From Xanthobacteraceae bacterium (GTDB lineage Bacteria; Pseudomonadota; Alphaproteobacteria; Rhizobiales; Xanthobacteraceae), in contig JAIESC010000123.1 in assembly GCA_019746355.1 (NCBI GenBank), positions 1 to 64,000 of the forward strand: a stretch of DNA of 64,000 nucleotides. Reading direction: 5' to 3'. A model generated the notes under the pieces. The model was given only the letters and a program-made list of their open reading frames with translations. It ran no database searches and was not told the origin of the DNA. Shown one piece after another: positions 52,623 to 61,345 of the stretch. How positions within the stretch are numbered: the first letter of the stretch is position 1; each line of letters starts with the position of its first letter. The translations under genes and the position numbers were made by a program.

Positions 52623-52845
52623 GCCGGCTCCCGTTCACTCAAGCGCCATTTGATGGCATCGCCGCGGGGCATGGCAAGCAAAAACCGGTCCAGCAAGCAG
52701 GGCACCCTTCAGCAGCAGCCTTCCGGCGCATTTGTGTTTGCGCGCCTGCATCCCATCGGCTAGCAGAGGAAGGCGGCGGCTCGCCGGCGCCGATGCCCCG
52801 GGAACGCGGAGCATGGCGATGTCGCGTTCGCCCAAGGAAGCTGCC

Positions 52846-53604
52846 ATGCCTCACTACGAGAAAGGTCCCGTTCGCATTCGCTATGAGGAGGCCGGCGCGG
52901 GCTTCCCGCTGTTGATCATCGCGGGCGGTGGGCTGAATTCGACCATCGCTGGGCTCAGCGGCCCGCTCTCGCCCTTCAACCCGATCGAGGCGTTCAAGGC
53001 GGAGTACCGCTGCATCGCGGCGGACTTGCGCAACGCCAAGGACGGCCAGTCCTCGGGCCCGCTCGAGGTCGACCGTCCGTGGGACGCTTACGCCGACGAC
53101 CAACTCGGGATGATGGACCACCTTGGCATCGACAAGTTCATGGTGCTGGGCTTCTGCATCGGCGGCCCGTTCATCTGGAACCTGTTGAAGCGGGCACCCG
53201 ATCGGATCGTCGCGGCCGTGCTGGCGCAGCCGAGCGGCTCGCGGCCCGAGATGCGCGACCTGTTCTACGACGGCAACATGAAGGGTTGGGGTCCCGAGCT
53301 GGTCAAGCGCCGGTCCGACATCACCATGGAGTCGGTCGATCGATTCCTGACCCGGATGTACCGCACCAACCCCGACTTCGTCTTCACCGTGACGCGCGAC
53401 TTCGTGCGCAACTGCCAGACGCCGGTCCTGATCCTGCCGGACGATATCCCGCAGCACCCCTATGCCGTCGCCATGGAGGCGGCGATGCTGGCGCCCAAGG
53501 CGGAAGTCAGCATGTTTCCCTGGAAGGAGCCGAAGGAGCGGATCCCCCTGGCCGTTCGCCAGATCCGGTCCTTCCTCCGGGCGCATCGGCCCGCTCCTGC
53601 TTGA
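52846..53604 (+). CDS. Alpha/beta-fold hydrolase with cysteine in the nucleophile position
   Basis: The 252-aa protein has the alpha/beta-hydrolase start VRIRYEEAGAGFPLLIIAGGG, a strand-loop AADLRNAKDGQSSGP and the nucleophile elbow reading GFCIGG, with Cys where Ser is usual. The normal histidine motif near the C terminus is not obvious (MFPWKEPKERIPLAV). This suggests a dienelactone-hydrolase-like Cys enzyme or a non-hydrolytic relative. The ATG at 52846 follows AAGGAAG; an in-frame ATG at 52813 is less well placed. It precedes the TRAP transporter genes by about 90 nt. Confidence 0.78.
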   Translation: MPHYEKGPVRIRYEEAGAGFPLLIIAGGGLNSTIAGLSGPLSPFNPIEAFKAEYRCIAADLRNAKDGQSSGPLEVDRPWDAYADDQLGMMDHLGIDKFMVLGFCIGGPFIWNLLKRAPDRIVAAVLAQPSGSRPEMRDLFYDGNMKGWGPELVKRRSDITMESVDRFLTRMYRTNPDFVFTVTRDFVRNCQTPVLILPDDIPQHPYAVAMEAAMLAPKAEVSMFPWKEPKERIPLAVRQIRSFLRAHRPAPA

Positions 53605-53695
53605 ACGGCGCTGGCCGCTCATACGCCATCCGAATTTGTCAAACCCCTCCGCGATAGTAAGATCGCCTCCAAACAATTCGCCAAGGAGGATCGAC

Positions 53696-54673
53696 ATGCT
53701 GCGCGTCAAATGCGGGTTCGCCATCGCATGGTTGTTGGCGGGGGGCGTTGCCGCGCAGGCAGCCGATATCCGTCTGCTGTCGAGCTGGGACAAGACCAAT
53801 CCGGCGGTTGGAAAGCTGGTCGAGCCCTTCGCCAAGGGCGTCGAGACGGCAACCCAGGGCAAAGTCAAATTCATCGTCAGCGGCCCGGAAACCGTCCCCC
53901 CGTTTGAGCAGCTTCAGCCCGCCTCGACGGGCGTGTTCCAGATGCTGTTCACCCACGCCGTCTACCATTACGGCACGACCGGCATGGCCGTCGGCATGGA
54001 CGCCGTGCGCGGGAGCATCGATGCGCGCCGCAAGTCGGGCATGATGGAGGTGATCGACCGGCACTATCAGAAGCACGGGTTGAAGCTGGTCGGGCTCGCG
54101 CTCTCCGCAACCAAGGGCTACCACATGGTGCTGCGCCAGCCGGTCAGCGCCAACGGGGATTTGCAGGGCCGGAAAATTCGCGGGACACCGACCTATCATC
54201 CGGTGATCAGCATGCTCGGCGCTTCCCCCGTCGTGCTGCCGGGCGGCGAGGTCTATGCCGCGCTGGAAAAAGGCGTTGTTGACGGCGCATCGTGGCCGGC
54301 CTCCGGCGTGCTCGGCATGCGCTGGTATGAAGTCGCCAAATACATGCTGCGTCCCACGTTTGGCGTGAACCACTACCTGCTGCTGATGAATTTGAACGCC
54401 TGGAATCGGCTGAGCGAATCCGAGCGCAATATCCTTGCGGCGGAAGCGCGCAAGATCGAGGACAGCTGGTTCAAGGAATACGACCAGATGGTCGCTGAAG
54501 AAGAGGCCGAGCTGATCAAACGCGGGATGCAGATCACGGAAATGGGTGCCCCGCAAAAACAAAAGGTGGAGGCCGCCTGGGCCTCGGCACAATGGGACCT
54601 CGCTGAGAAGAAGAACGGCCAGGAGGCCAAAGACCTGCGCGAGTTGCTCAAAAAGCAGGGCCTGACCGACTAG
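53696..54673 (+). CDS. dctP: TRAP transporter substrate-binding protein (DctP family)
   Basis: This 325-aa protein has a signal peptide (about 1-22, AIAWLLAGGVAAQAAD). The DctP fold follows: LLSSWDKTNPAVGKLVEPFAKGVE, VLRQPVSANGDLQGRKIRGTPTY, EVYAALEKGVVDGASWP and LNAWNRLSESERNIL. The ATG follows AAGGAGGA with 6-nt spacing. It feeds the DctQ-DctM permease encoded directly downstream. The ligand is a carboxylate of unknown identity. Confidence 0.9.
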   Translation: MLRVKCGFAIAWLLAGGVAAQAADIRLLSSWDKTNPAVGKLVEPFAKGVETATQGKVKFIVSGPETVPPFEQLQPASTGVFQMLFTHAVYHYGTTGMAVGMDAVRGSIDARRKSGMMEVIDRHYQKHGLKLVGLALSATKGYHMVLRQPVSANGDLQGRKIRGTPTYHPVISMLGASPVVLPGGEVYAALEKGVVDGASWPASGVLGMRWYEVAKYMLRPTFGVNHYLLLMNLNAWNRLSESERNILAAEARKIEDSWFKEYDQMVAEEEAELIKRGMQITEMGAPQKQKVEAAWASAQWDLAEKKNGQEAKDLRELLKKQGLTD

Positions 54674-54712
54674 CACCCGTTCAAGCCCGACTCAAACCGC
54701 TCGGTCAATCGC

Positions 54713-55225
54713 ATGAGGCAGACGTGGGGTCGGGCTTTGCTACTTCACGACGCGGTGACCCGCGTCAGCTTCGCCGTGTCCGCGATCATCCTCGCACTGA
54801 TCGCAATCTCGTTTTCCTACGAGGTGGTGGCGCGATATTTCTTTGGCGCGCCCACAAGCTGGGCCAACGCTTTCATCGCCTATTTCCTGTGCGCCTCGAT
54901 CTTCCTGGCGGCTCCGGAATTGACCCGGCGACGCGCGCACGTCGCCGTTACGATCTTGTCTGACCGTGCTTCGCCTGGTTTCCGTGCTGCCCTTCACCGC
55001 GTCGTCCTCGCGGCCGGGGCCGGCGCGTGCCTGCTTGCGACATGGATCACTGCCAATGCCACCGCCGATCAATTTGCCATGGGCATCGACACGATCTCTG
55101 CCTATCCCATCCCCAAGTGGCTGGTGTCGATCTTCATCCCCTATGGGATGTTGAGCTCCGGCTTGTATTTCCTTCGCGACCTGACCAGCGGCGACCTCAG
55201 CGCGAACTCCGGGCTCACGCCATGA
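54713..55225 (+). CDS. dctQ: TRAP transporter small permease (DctQ)
   Basis: The 170-aa membrane protein has four hydrophobic helices and the DctQ-type region YEVVARYFFGAPTSWANAFIAYF, then RRRAHVAVTIL. Its stop overlaps the dctM start (ATGA), so the two are coupled. Confidence 0.88.
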   Translation: MRQTWGRALLLHDAVTRVSFAVSAIILALIAISFSYEVVARYFFGAPTSWANAFIAYFLCASIFLAAPELTRRRAHVAVTILSDRASPGFRAALHRVVLAAGAGACLLATWITANATADQFAMGIDTISAYPIPKWLVSIFIPYGMLSSGLYFLRDLTSGDLSANSGLTP

Positions 55226-56541
55226 TCGACTGGTGGATCGCACTGTCCGGCGCGATCACTCTGCTGCTCGCGCTGCTGTTTCTGGGCATTCCCGTATTTG
55301 TCGCGTTTCTGATCCTGAACGTCGCCGGAATCCTGGTGCTGATGGGACCGGCGGGATTTGGGATGTTCGCCAACAGCATTTTTACGACCGCAACCACCAC
55401 GGCGCTTGCCACCGTGCCGCTGTTCATCGCGATGGGCGAAATCCTGTTTCGCTCCGGCGCGATGGAGGCGGTGTTCGATTCACTCGACCGGCTGATCGGC
55501 CGCATCCGCGGCCGGCAATATGTTCTGTGCATTTTATTGTCTGCGATTCTCGGCGCGCTGTCCGGCGCTGCCATGGCTGTCGCGGGGCTGCTCGGCCGCT
55601 CGCTGTTCCCGACCATGCGGGCGCGCGGCTACAACACGCGGCTGTCGGCGGGCACTATTCTCGCCGGCGCTTGCCTTGATCCGATCATCCCGCCCAGCGT
55701 CCTGGCGATCCTGATCGCCGCGCTGGCGGAGATCTCGACGGCAGGCCTGCTGATCGCGGGGATTATCCCGGGCCTGATGCTGACGTGCCTGTTTCTGATC
55801 TACGTCATGTACCGGATCTGGCGCGACCCGTCGCTAGCGCCCGACGTATCGGTCGACGTTGCGGGCGCAACGAAGCAAAGCGCGGCGATGGCGGCACTGC
55901 GCATCCTGCCCTGCGCCTTCGTCTTCTTCATGGTCATGGGATTGATCATGTTCGGGGTCGCCACGCCGACGGAGGCGGCCGCCACCGGCGTTTTCGGCGC
56001 AGTGATCGTAGCCATTGTCTACCGCCGGCTGTCCTGGCGCATGATGGTGGAGGCGTTCACGACCGCTGCAACCGTCTCGACGCTCCTGCTCGTGATCATG
56101 TGCAGTGCGGTCATGTTCAGTCAGCTGCTGACGTTCACCGGTGCGACCCGCGCCGTGGCCGAGCTCATTGCGCATCTTGATTTGCACGCGACGGTGATGC
56201 TCCTCGCCATGCTGGCCTTGCCGTTTATTCTTTTCATGTTTCTCGATCAGCTTGCGCTGATGCTGGTGTTGATCCCGATCTACCAGCCGCTGCTGAAGCA
56301 CTATGCGTTCGACCCGATCTGGTTTTGGACGCTGTTTCTGATCGTCGCCACCGTCGGAGGACTGACGCCGCCATTCGGCTATGTTCTATTCGCGCTCAAG
56401 AGCGCGGCGCCTGATCTGCCGACAGCCGAGATCTACCGGGCGTCGTGGCCCTTCGTCTGGCTGATCGTGCTTGGACTTTTCATTCTGATCGCATTCCCGT
56501 CGCTGGTTACGTTCCTGCCGAACCTGATGCGTCCAGCCTGA
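55222..56541 (+). CDS. dctM: TRAP transporter large permease (DctM)
   Basis: This 439-aa permease has about 12 membrane helices and DctM text: ATVPLFIAMGEILFRSGAM, LSAILGALSGAAMAVAGLLGRSLFPTM, AGACLDPIIPPSVLAIL, VATPTEAAATGVFGA and TPPFGYVLFALK. The ATG at 55222 overlaps the dctQ stop. Sodium-coupled uptake is expected for TRAP systems. Confidence 0.92.
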   Translation: MIDWWIALSGAITLLLALLFLGIPVFVAFLILNVAGILVLMGPAGFGMFANSIFTTATTTALATVPLFIAMGEILFRSGAMEAVFDSLDRLIGRIRGRQYVLCILLSAILGALSGAAMAVAGLLGRSLFPTMRARGYNTRLSAGTILAGACLDPIIPPSVLAILIAALAEISTAGLLIAGIIPGLMLTCLFLIYVMYRIWRDPSLAPDVSVDVAGATKQSAAMAALRILPCAFVFFMVMGLIMFGVATPTEAAATGVFGAVIVAIVYRRLSWRMMVEAFTTAATVSTLLLVIMCSAVMFSQLLTFTGATRAVAELIAHLDLHATVMLLAMLALPFILFMFLDQLALMLVLIPIYQPLLKHYAFDPIWFWTLFLIVATVGGLTPPFGYVLFALKSAAPDLPTAEIYRASWPFVWLIVLGLFILIAFPSLVTFLPNLMRPA

Positions 56542-56641
56542 CGGAGCAGACAGCATCGGCCGTGGGCCCAAAAGCCGGAAAGGCGCGACAACGCCACCGG
56601 CGATCTGGACCCGTTGCCGGAAGCAGGCCATACATGTCGGC

Positions 56642-57718
56642 ATGCGCGGTGGAGCGGGACGGAAGCGGAGCACTCAGACTGCGGCAGCCGGACGGTCCGC
56701 TCCGAGCGACCGCCGCGGGGCGGCACGGGTGCGCGAGCGCAACTGCTCAGTCGCGCGCACGCTCGGCATTCTGTCGGACGCCTGGACGTTCCTCGTCATC
56801 CGCGAAGCATTTTTTGGCGCAAAGCGCTTCGAGACGTTCCGCTCGTCGCTCGGCCTGCCCCGCGCGACCCTGATCGAGCGGCTAAAGCGCCTCACCGAGC
56901 AGGGCATCTTCCGGCAGGAGCGCTACTCCGAAACCTCGCAGCGCGTCGAGTATCGGCTGACCGAGTCTGGGCTCGAGCTCTACCCCTGCTTCCTCGCGCT
57001 GATGCAATTCGGCGACCGCTGGCTCGCCGGCCCGAAGGGTCCGCCGCTGCGGCTCATTCATCACACCTGCAACAGCATGTGCAAGCCGATCGTCGCCTGC
57101 TCGTCCTGCCTTGAAGAGGTGACGGCGCGGCGCGCGACCTATCGTGACGGACCGGGCGCCGGCTTCTCCACCATCGCGCCGCCGCGCCGGGCGCGGCGCT
57201 CCTCCGACCCCTCGCAGTTCCTGCGCGGGCGGCCAAGCTCCGTGTCCAACACGCTGCAATTGATCGGCGACCGCTGGAGCTTCCTCATCATCCGCGAGGC
57301 GTTCCTCGGCTCGCGCCGCTTCGACCGCCTGCAGTCGGAGTTGAAGATCGCCTCCAACATCCTGTCCGATCGCCTCGCCCGGCTCGTCACCACCGGCATC
57401 CTGGCGAGGCGCCGTTACCAGAACCAGCCGGAGCGTTTCGAGTACCGGCTGACCGACATGGGCAAGGATCTCTACGGCCCGCTGATCGCGATGATGGCCT
57501 GGGGCGACCGCTGGCTCGCCGGTCCCAAAGGGCCGCCGCTGATCCTCAGGCATCGCGACTGCGGCAAGGATTTCACGCCGCTCGTGATCTGCGATCGCTG
57601 CCGCAAGCCGGTCGCCTCGCACGACATGGGCTATCAGCTCAACTACGACCCGCAGGACTTTGGCGCGCCGGACGTGCCCGGCCCGCGCGCCACGCCGGCG
57701 CGGCAAAAGCGCGGCTGA
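56642..57718 (+). CDS. Tandem HxlR-type regulator with two zinc-ribbon-like segments
   Basis: The 358-aa protein contains two homologous halves. Each begins with an HxlR winged helix (first: LGILSDAWTFLVIREAFFGAKRFETF; second: LQLIGDRWSFLIIREAFLGSRRFDRL). Each continues through the wing (EYRLTESGLELY / EYRLTDMGKDLY) and WGDRWLAGPKGPPL, and ends with a cysteine cluster (HTCNSMCKPIVACSSC / HRDCGKDFTPLVICDRC). HxlR regulators are normally single-domain dimers; this looks like a fused pseudo-dimer. It follows the TRAP genes by 100 nt and probably controls neighbouring catabolic genes. The true start may be downstream of the low-complexity first ~30 residues. Confidence 0.85.
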   Translation: MRGGAGRKRSTQTAAAGRSAPSDRRGAARVRERNCSVARTLGILSDAWTFLVIREAFFGAKRFETFRSSLGLPRATLIERLKRLTEQGIFRQERYSETSQRVEYRLTESGLELYPCFLALMQFGDRWLAGPKGPPLRLIHHTCNSMCKPIVACSSCLEEVTARRATYRDGPGAGFSTIAPPRRARRSSDPSQFLRGRPSSVSNTLQLIGDRWSFLIIREAFLGSRRFDRLQSELKIASNILSDRLARLVTTGILARRRYQNQPERFEYRLTDMGKDLYGPLIAMMAWGDRWLAGPKGPPLILRHRDCGKDFTPLVICDRCRKPVASHDMGYQLNYDPQDFGAPDVPGPRATPARQKRG

Positions 57719-57786
57719 ACGTCCCGCCTTGACTCGGCTCCGCCAAGTTGGTCTAGTAATGCAAGTAACTAGGAGATGACCCGCGT

Positions 57787-57913
57787 CACCTCGGCGTGCC
57801 CGCGGCGGTCGCCGACGCGCTGGCCCCGCTCGGCGCGGAGGTCACCCGAGCTTCCGGTCATGCCGGAGCGGCTGTTCCGCATCATCGAAAACGCCAAACA
57901 AGAACGATCCTGA
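57787..57913 (+). pseudogene. C-terminal remnant of a molybdenum hydroxylase large subunit
   Basis: The text HLGVPAAVADALAPLGAEVT, then one extra base, then ELPVMPERLFRIIE and a stop at 57911-57913 matches the last ~40 residues of xanthine/CO-dehydrogenase-type large subunits (NAVxDAL...LPxTPERV). The rest of the gene is missing. It directly precedes the SDR gene and is distinct from the intact subunit at 44100. Confidence 0.7.
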
Positions 57914-57923
57914 AGGAGCGAAC

Positions 57924-58676
57924 ATGGACCTCGAACTCAAGGGCAAGGTCGCGCTGGTGACGGGCGCCGCGCGCGACGTCGGCCGCGAAATCGCGCTGAC
58001 GCTCGCGGCGGAAGGCGCGGCGGTTGCGGTCAATTACCGGAGCTCGGGTGACGAGGCGCAAGCGGTCGTGAAGGAGATCACCGCCAAGGGTGGCAAAGCC
58101 AAGGCCTACGGCGCCGACGTCGCCGACCTTGCCGCCGTCCAGGCCATGACCGGTGCCATCGTGAAGGACTTCGGCGGGCTCAACATCGTGGTCAACAACG
58201 CGGGGCTCGCGCTGCGCCAGCGCTTCACCGACACCAAGCCGGACGACTGGAAGCGGCAGATCGACACTTGCCTCTATGGCGCGATCCATTGCTGCCACGC
58301 CGCGGCTCCGCATCTCGAAGGCGGCAAGAACGGCCGGATCGTCAGCGTGATCGGCGATTCCTCGCGGGTCGGCGAATCCGGGCTGGCGATCGTCGCGGCG
58401 GCGCGCGCGGGCGTGGCGGCGCTGATGAAGTCGCTCGCGCGCGAGTTCGGCCGGTCCGGGACGACCGCCAACACCGTGTCGCTCGGCCTCGTCGAAACCG
58501 CGCACGACCGCGCCTGGGTCGAGGAGAACCGCGAGAAGCTGACGCGGCTCTATCCGGTGCGGCGGCTCGGCCAGGCGGAGGACGTGGCGCCCACGGTGGC
58601 GCTGCTGGTGTCGCCGCGCTCCGGCTGGATCACCGGACAGACGGTCAGCATCAGCGGCGGCTTCAGCATGGCGTGA
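57924..58676 (+). CDS. Short-chain dehydrogenase/reductase-family protein lacking catalytic Tyr and Lys
   Basis: This 250-aa SDR has the cofactor motif TGAARDVG (13-20), NNAG (91-94) and Ser146/147 in IGDSSRVG. At the YxxxK position, however, it reads VAAAR (V157, R161), so both the catalytic tyrosine and lysine are replaced. The C-terminal GQTVSISGGFSMA is typical. RBS GGAGCG precedes the ATG. It is followed by an acyl-CoA synthetase 54 nt later. It may bind NAD(P) without classical SDR chemistry, or use another mechanism. Confidence 0.85.
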   Translation: MDLELKGKVALVTGAARDVGREIALTLAAEGAAVAVNYRSSGDEAQAVVKEITAKGGKAKAYGADVADLAAVQAMTGAIVKDFGGLNIVVNNAGLALRQRFTDTKPDDWKRQIDTCLYGAIHCCHAAAPHLEGGKNGRIVSVIGDSSRVGESGLAIVAAARAGVAALMKSLAREFGRSGTTANTVSLGLVETAHDRAWVEENREKLTRLYPVRRLGQAEDVAPTVALLVSPRSGWITGQTVSISGGFSMA

Positions 58677-58730
58677 ATGGTCGAAGCGCCGCGCAGACGG
58701 CGCAAAGAACATGACGGAGGACATTTCGCG

Positions 58731-60275
58731 ATGTTGCGGACCGATCTGATCGCTCCTGTGCCGGAGCTGCTCAAGCGTCATGCCAAGGCGCGCGGCCCAA
58801 AGCTTGCCTATCGCGATGCAAGGAGCTCGGTGACCTATGCCGAGCTCGAGGCGCGGACCGGCCGGATCGCCGGGCATCTCGCCGACCTCGGCATCGGCGC
58901 AGGCGATACGGTGGCGATGCTGCTGCCCAATTCGATCGCGTGGGTCGAGGCGTCGTTTTCGATCACCCGGGCGGGCGCACTCGGCGTCCCGATCAGCTAT
59001 GACGCCACCGAAGCAGAGATCGCCTACCGGCTGACCGACGCCAACTGCAAGGCGATCATCGCGACCGGCGAGCGCGCGGCGCTGGTCGAAAAGCTGCAGG
59101 CCGGTGCCCCGAACCTCAAAACCGTCATCTTCGCCGATCACGGGGCGAAGGCTTCCGGCCTGCAGTTTGCAGCACTCGCGGCGACACCGCCGAAGTCCGC
59201 ACCGCGCGATCCTGCCGACATCCACACGCCCGCCTACATCATCTACACCTCGGGCACGACCGGCCGTGCCAAGGGCGTGCTGCTCACGGTGCACGGCATG
59301 CTGTGGGTCGTGGCGGCCTGCTGGACAGCGGTCACCGGCCTGTCGGAGCGCGATTTCGTGCTCTCGCCGCTGCCGCTGTTCCACTCCTATGCGCTCAATC
59401 TTTCGGTGCTGGCGATCCTTGCGACCGGGGCGAGCGAGCACATCATGGAGCGCTATTCGACCGGCGAAGCCGTGAAGCTCCTGAAAAGCGGCGAGTTCAC
59501 CTATTTTCCCGGCGTGCCGACCATGTTCCATTACTTCCTGCAGGCGACGCGGGAGGAAGCAGGCCTGAAGTTCCCCAACCTGCGGCTCTGCGTCTCCGCG
59601 GGCGCGATCATGCCGGCGACGCTGAACCGCGAATTCGAGGAGCGCTTCGGCATTCCGCTGCTCGACGGCTACGGCATCACCGAAACCTCCACCATGGTGA
59701 CGATGAACTGGCCGAATGGCGGCCGGGTGCTCGGCTCCTGCGGCATTCCCGTGCCGGGGCTCGCGGTGCGGATCGTCGATCCGGCGAAGCGCCACGATTT
59801 GCCGTTTGGCCAGGAGGGCGAGCTGATCGTGCGCGGGCCGAACGTGATGCCCGGCTATCACAACAAGCCGGAGGAGACCGCGAACGCGCTCCAGGACGGC
59901 TGGTACTGCACCGGCGACCTCGCCAAAAGCGACGCGAACGGCTTTCTTACCATCACCGGACGGCTGAAGGAGCTGATCATCCGCGGCGGGCAGAACATTG
60001 CACCCGCCGAGATCGAGGAGGTGGTGTGCAGGTTCAGCCCGGTGCTCGACTGCGCCGTGGTCGGCATTCCGCACGAGCATCTCGGCGAGGTTCCGGCGCT
60101 GTTCGTGGTGCCGCGCGCGGGGCAGAGCGTGGAAGCGGAAGCCGTGCTGACCCATTGCCGGCAGGCGCTTTCGGCCTACAAAATTCCGCACGCGGTCCAT
60201 ACAGTGAAGGAAATCCCGCGCACCGGTTCGGGCAAGATCATCCGCTACAAGCTGCGCGAAGCCCTCAACGCGTGA
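58731..60275 (+). CDS. AMP-dependent acyl-CoA synthetase
   Basis: The 514-aa ANL-superfamily ligase has the P-loop-like YIIYTSGTTGRAKGV, then PLPLFHSYAL, the A5 motif DGYGITETS, GWYCTGDLA, GRLKELIIRGGQNIAPAEIE and a catalytic lysine in RTGSGKIIRYKLRE. It activates a carboxylic acid to its CoA thioester via an acyl adenylate. The ATG at 58731 is preceded by GGAGG; the longer frame overlaps the SDR stop. It is probably an operon with the SDR. The acid is unknown; medium-chain or aromatic-acid ligases are the nearest types. Confidence 0.9.
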   Translation: MLRTDLIAPVPELLKRHAKARGPKLAYRDARSSVTYAELEARTGRIAGHLADLGIGAGDTVAMLLPNSIAWVEASFSITRAGALGVPISYDATEAEIAYRLTDANCKAIIATGERAALVEKLQAGAPNLKTVIFADHGAKASGLQFAALAATPPKSAPRDPADIHTPAYIIYTSGTTGRAKGVLLTVHGMLWVVAACWTAVTGLSERDFVLSPLPLFHSYALNLSVLAILATGASEHIMERYSTGEAVKLLKSGEFTYFPGVPTMFHYFLQATREEAGLKFPNLRLCVSAGAIMPATLNREFEERFGIPLLDGYGITETSTMVTMNWPNGGRVLGSCGIPVPGLAVRIVDPAKRHDLPFGQEGELIVRGPNVMPGYHNKPEETANALQDGWYCTGDLAKSDANGFLTITGRLKELIIRGGQNIAPAEIEEVVCRFSPVLDCAVVGIPHEHLGEVPALFVVPRAGQSVEAEAVLTHCRQALSAYKIPHAVHTVKEIPRTGSGKIIRYKLREALNA

Positions 60276-60383
60276 CAAACCGGAAAAAGTCCCAACCATC
60301 CGTCGCCACTCGCATTAATCGTGTGAGAAATGCGGGCTAATCTAAAGCAGGGTGCGCTCAGGTTGAGTCGCACAATCTCGATT

Positions 60384-60453
60384 GTCATGCCCCGCGAAGG
60401 CCGGAGCCTGTCATCGGGCCGGCCGAAGGGCGGACCCGTTGGCGGGCGATGAC
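60384..60453. repeat. Imperfect palindromic intergenic repeat
   Basis: GTCATGCCCCGC (60384-60395) faces GCGGGCGATGAC (60442-60453) with two mismatches. It resembles the 'GTCATGCCCCGCGAAGGC' type of dispersed element in alphaproteobacterial intergenic DNA. Confidence 0.45.
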
Positions 60454-60530
60454 AGCCGAGGAGGCGGATCGACCAAAAACATCATGTTATAGACGCGGCT
60501 CCTTGACTCGGGTTTCCAGGTTTGCCTGGA

Positions 60531-60582
60531 AGCGGTGAAGCTCCTGAACGGCGGGAGAATTCACCTCATCCCGGCGTGCCGG
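60531..60582 (+). pseudogene. Short remnant similar to the acyl-CoA synthetase coding sequence
   Basis: GTGAAGCTCCTGAA, TTCACCT and CCCGGCGTGCCG occur here in the same order and spacing as in 59468-59520 of the acyl-CoA synthetase gene (the KLLKSGEF-FPGVP segment). A few mismatches and one indel separate them. Surrounding ligase sequence is absent. The rest of the ~330-nt gap 60276-60604 holds only the palindrome at 60384-60453. Confidence 0.55.
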
Positions 60583-60604
60583 TGGAGCCGAAGCCGCTCC
60601 TCTC

Positions 60605-61345
60605 TTACATGCCTAACAGCTTCTGAATTGCCTCCGGCAGGCCGCGATTTGGTTTTTGTGGCGGCCGCGCAAAGCTGCCCCTTTTATGGGAGCCAGGGCT
60701 GAGCGCAACGAGGCTTTCGGCGTGCCGAACCGCACTCGACACACCATCAACCACCGGCACCGGCAAGGCGCCGGACAGAGTACGAGCGAGTCCTGCGAGA
60801 GGTGCACCCGCGAGGATAACCACATCCGCTCCGTCGAGCTCGACCGACTTCATGCACAGATCAAGAAGCGATGCCCGGTGCTCTTCCTGAATAGCGGCAA
60901 CATCCCTGAGCGGCTGGTCGAGCGAACGTACAGCCGCAAGCCTGCCTCCGAGCCCGTTCGCTTCCACGGTTTCGCGGTACCAGGCAGTGATCCTCTTCGA
61001 AATGGCTACGATGGAAAAGCGATGCCCTAGCATGCAGGCGCTCATCAGCGCAGCCTCGGTCATACCGACCACGGGAACATCGAAGACCTCGCGAAGGCCA
61101 GCCAGGCCCGGATCACCAAATGCGGCGACGATCAGCGCGTCGTGTCCGGCGATATGCTCTGCTGCGAGCGTCGCCGTGGCATAGGCTCCGATCAGGGCCT
61201 CGAAACGTGTTTCGATGTAAGCCACCCCGAAGGGGGCCGTAAGCGCGGTGATCTCTGTATCGCGCGAGGCCGCGCGACGCGCCTCCGACGCGATCAGATT
61301 CGTTACCGATTCCGAAATATTCGGATTGATGATCAGGAGACGCAT
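60605..61345 (-). CDS. Asp/Glu/hydantoin racemase-family protein
   Basis: This 246-aa protein starts MRLLIINPNISESVTNLI. It has the two-cysteine racemase fold pattern in part: ALIVAAFGDPGLAGLREVFDVPVVGMTEAAL, then HRFSIVAISKR and DVVILAGAPLAGLA. The usual first cysteine (CFGDPG) is Ala-Phe (AAFGDPG) and the second (LGCAG) reads LAGAP, so both catalytic cysteines seem absent. Relatives racemise hydantoins or allantoin. The ATG at 61345 overlaps the amidase end by 13 nt and is the last gene of the operon. Confidence 0.75.
   Translation of the reverse strand: MRLLIINPNISESVTNLIASEARRAASRDTEITALTAPFGVAYIETRFEALIGAYATATLAAEHIAGHDALIVAAFGDPGLAGLREVFDVPVVGMTEAALMSACMLGHRFSIVAISKRITAWYRETVEANGLGGRLAAVRSLDQPLRDVAAIQEEHRASLLDLCMKSVELDGADVVILAGAPLAGLARTLSGALPVPVVDGVSSAVRHAESLVALSPGSHKRGSFARPPQKPNRGLPEAIQKLLGM

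Noticed and set aside
57882..60299. 805-aa antisense frame over the SDR and CoA ligase
   Set aside because: Same reason; the plus-strand proteins have clear catalytic motifs.
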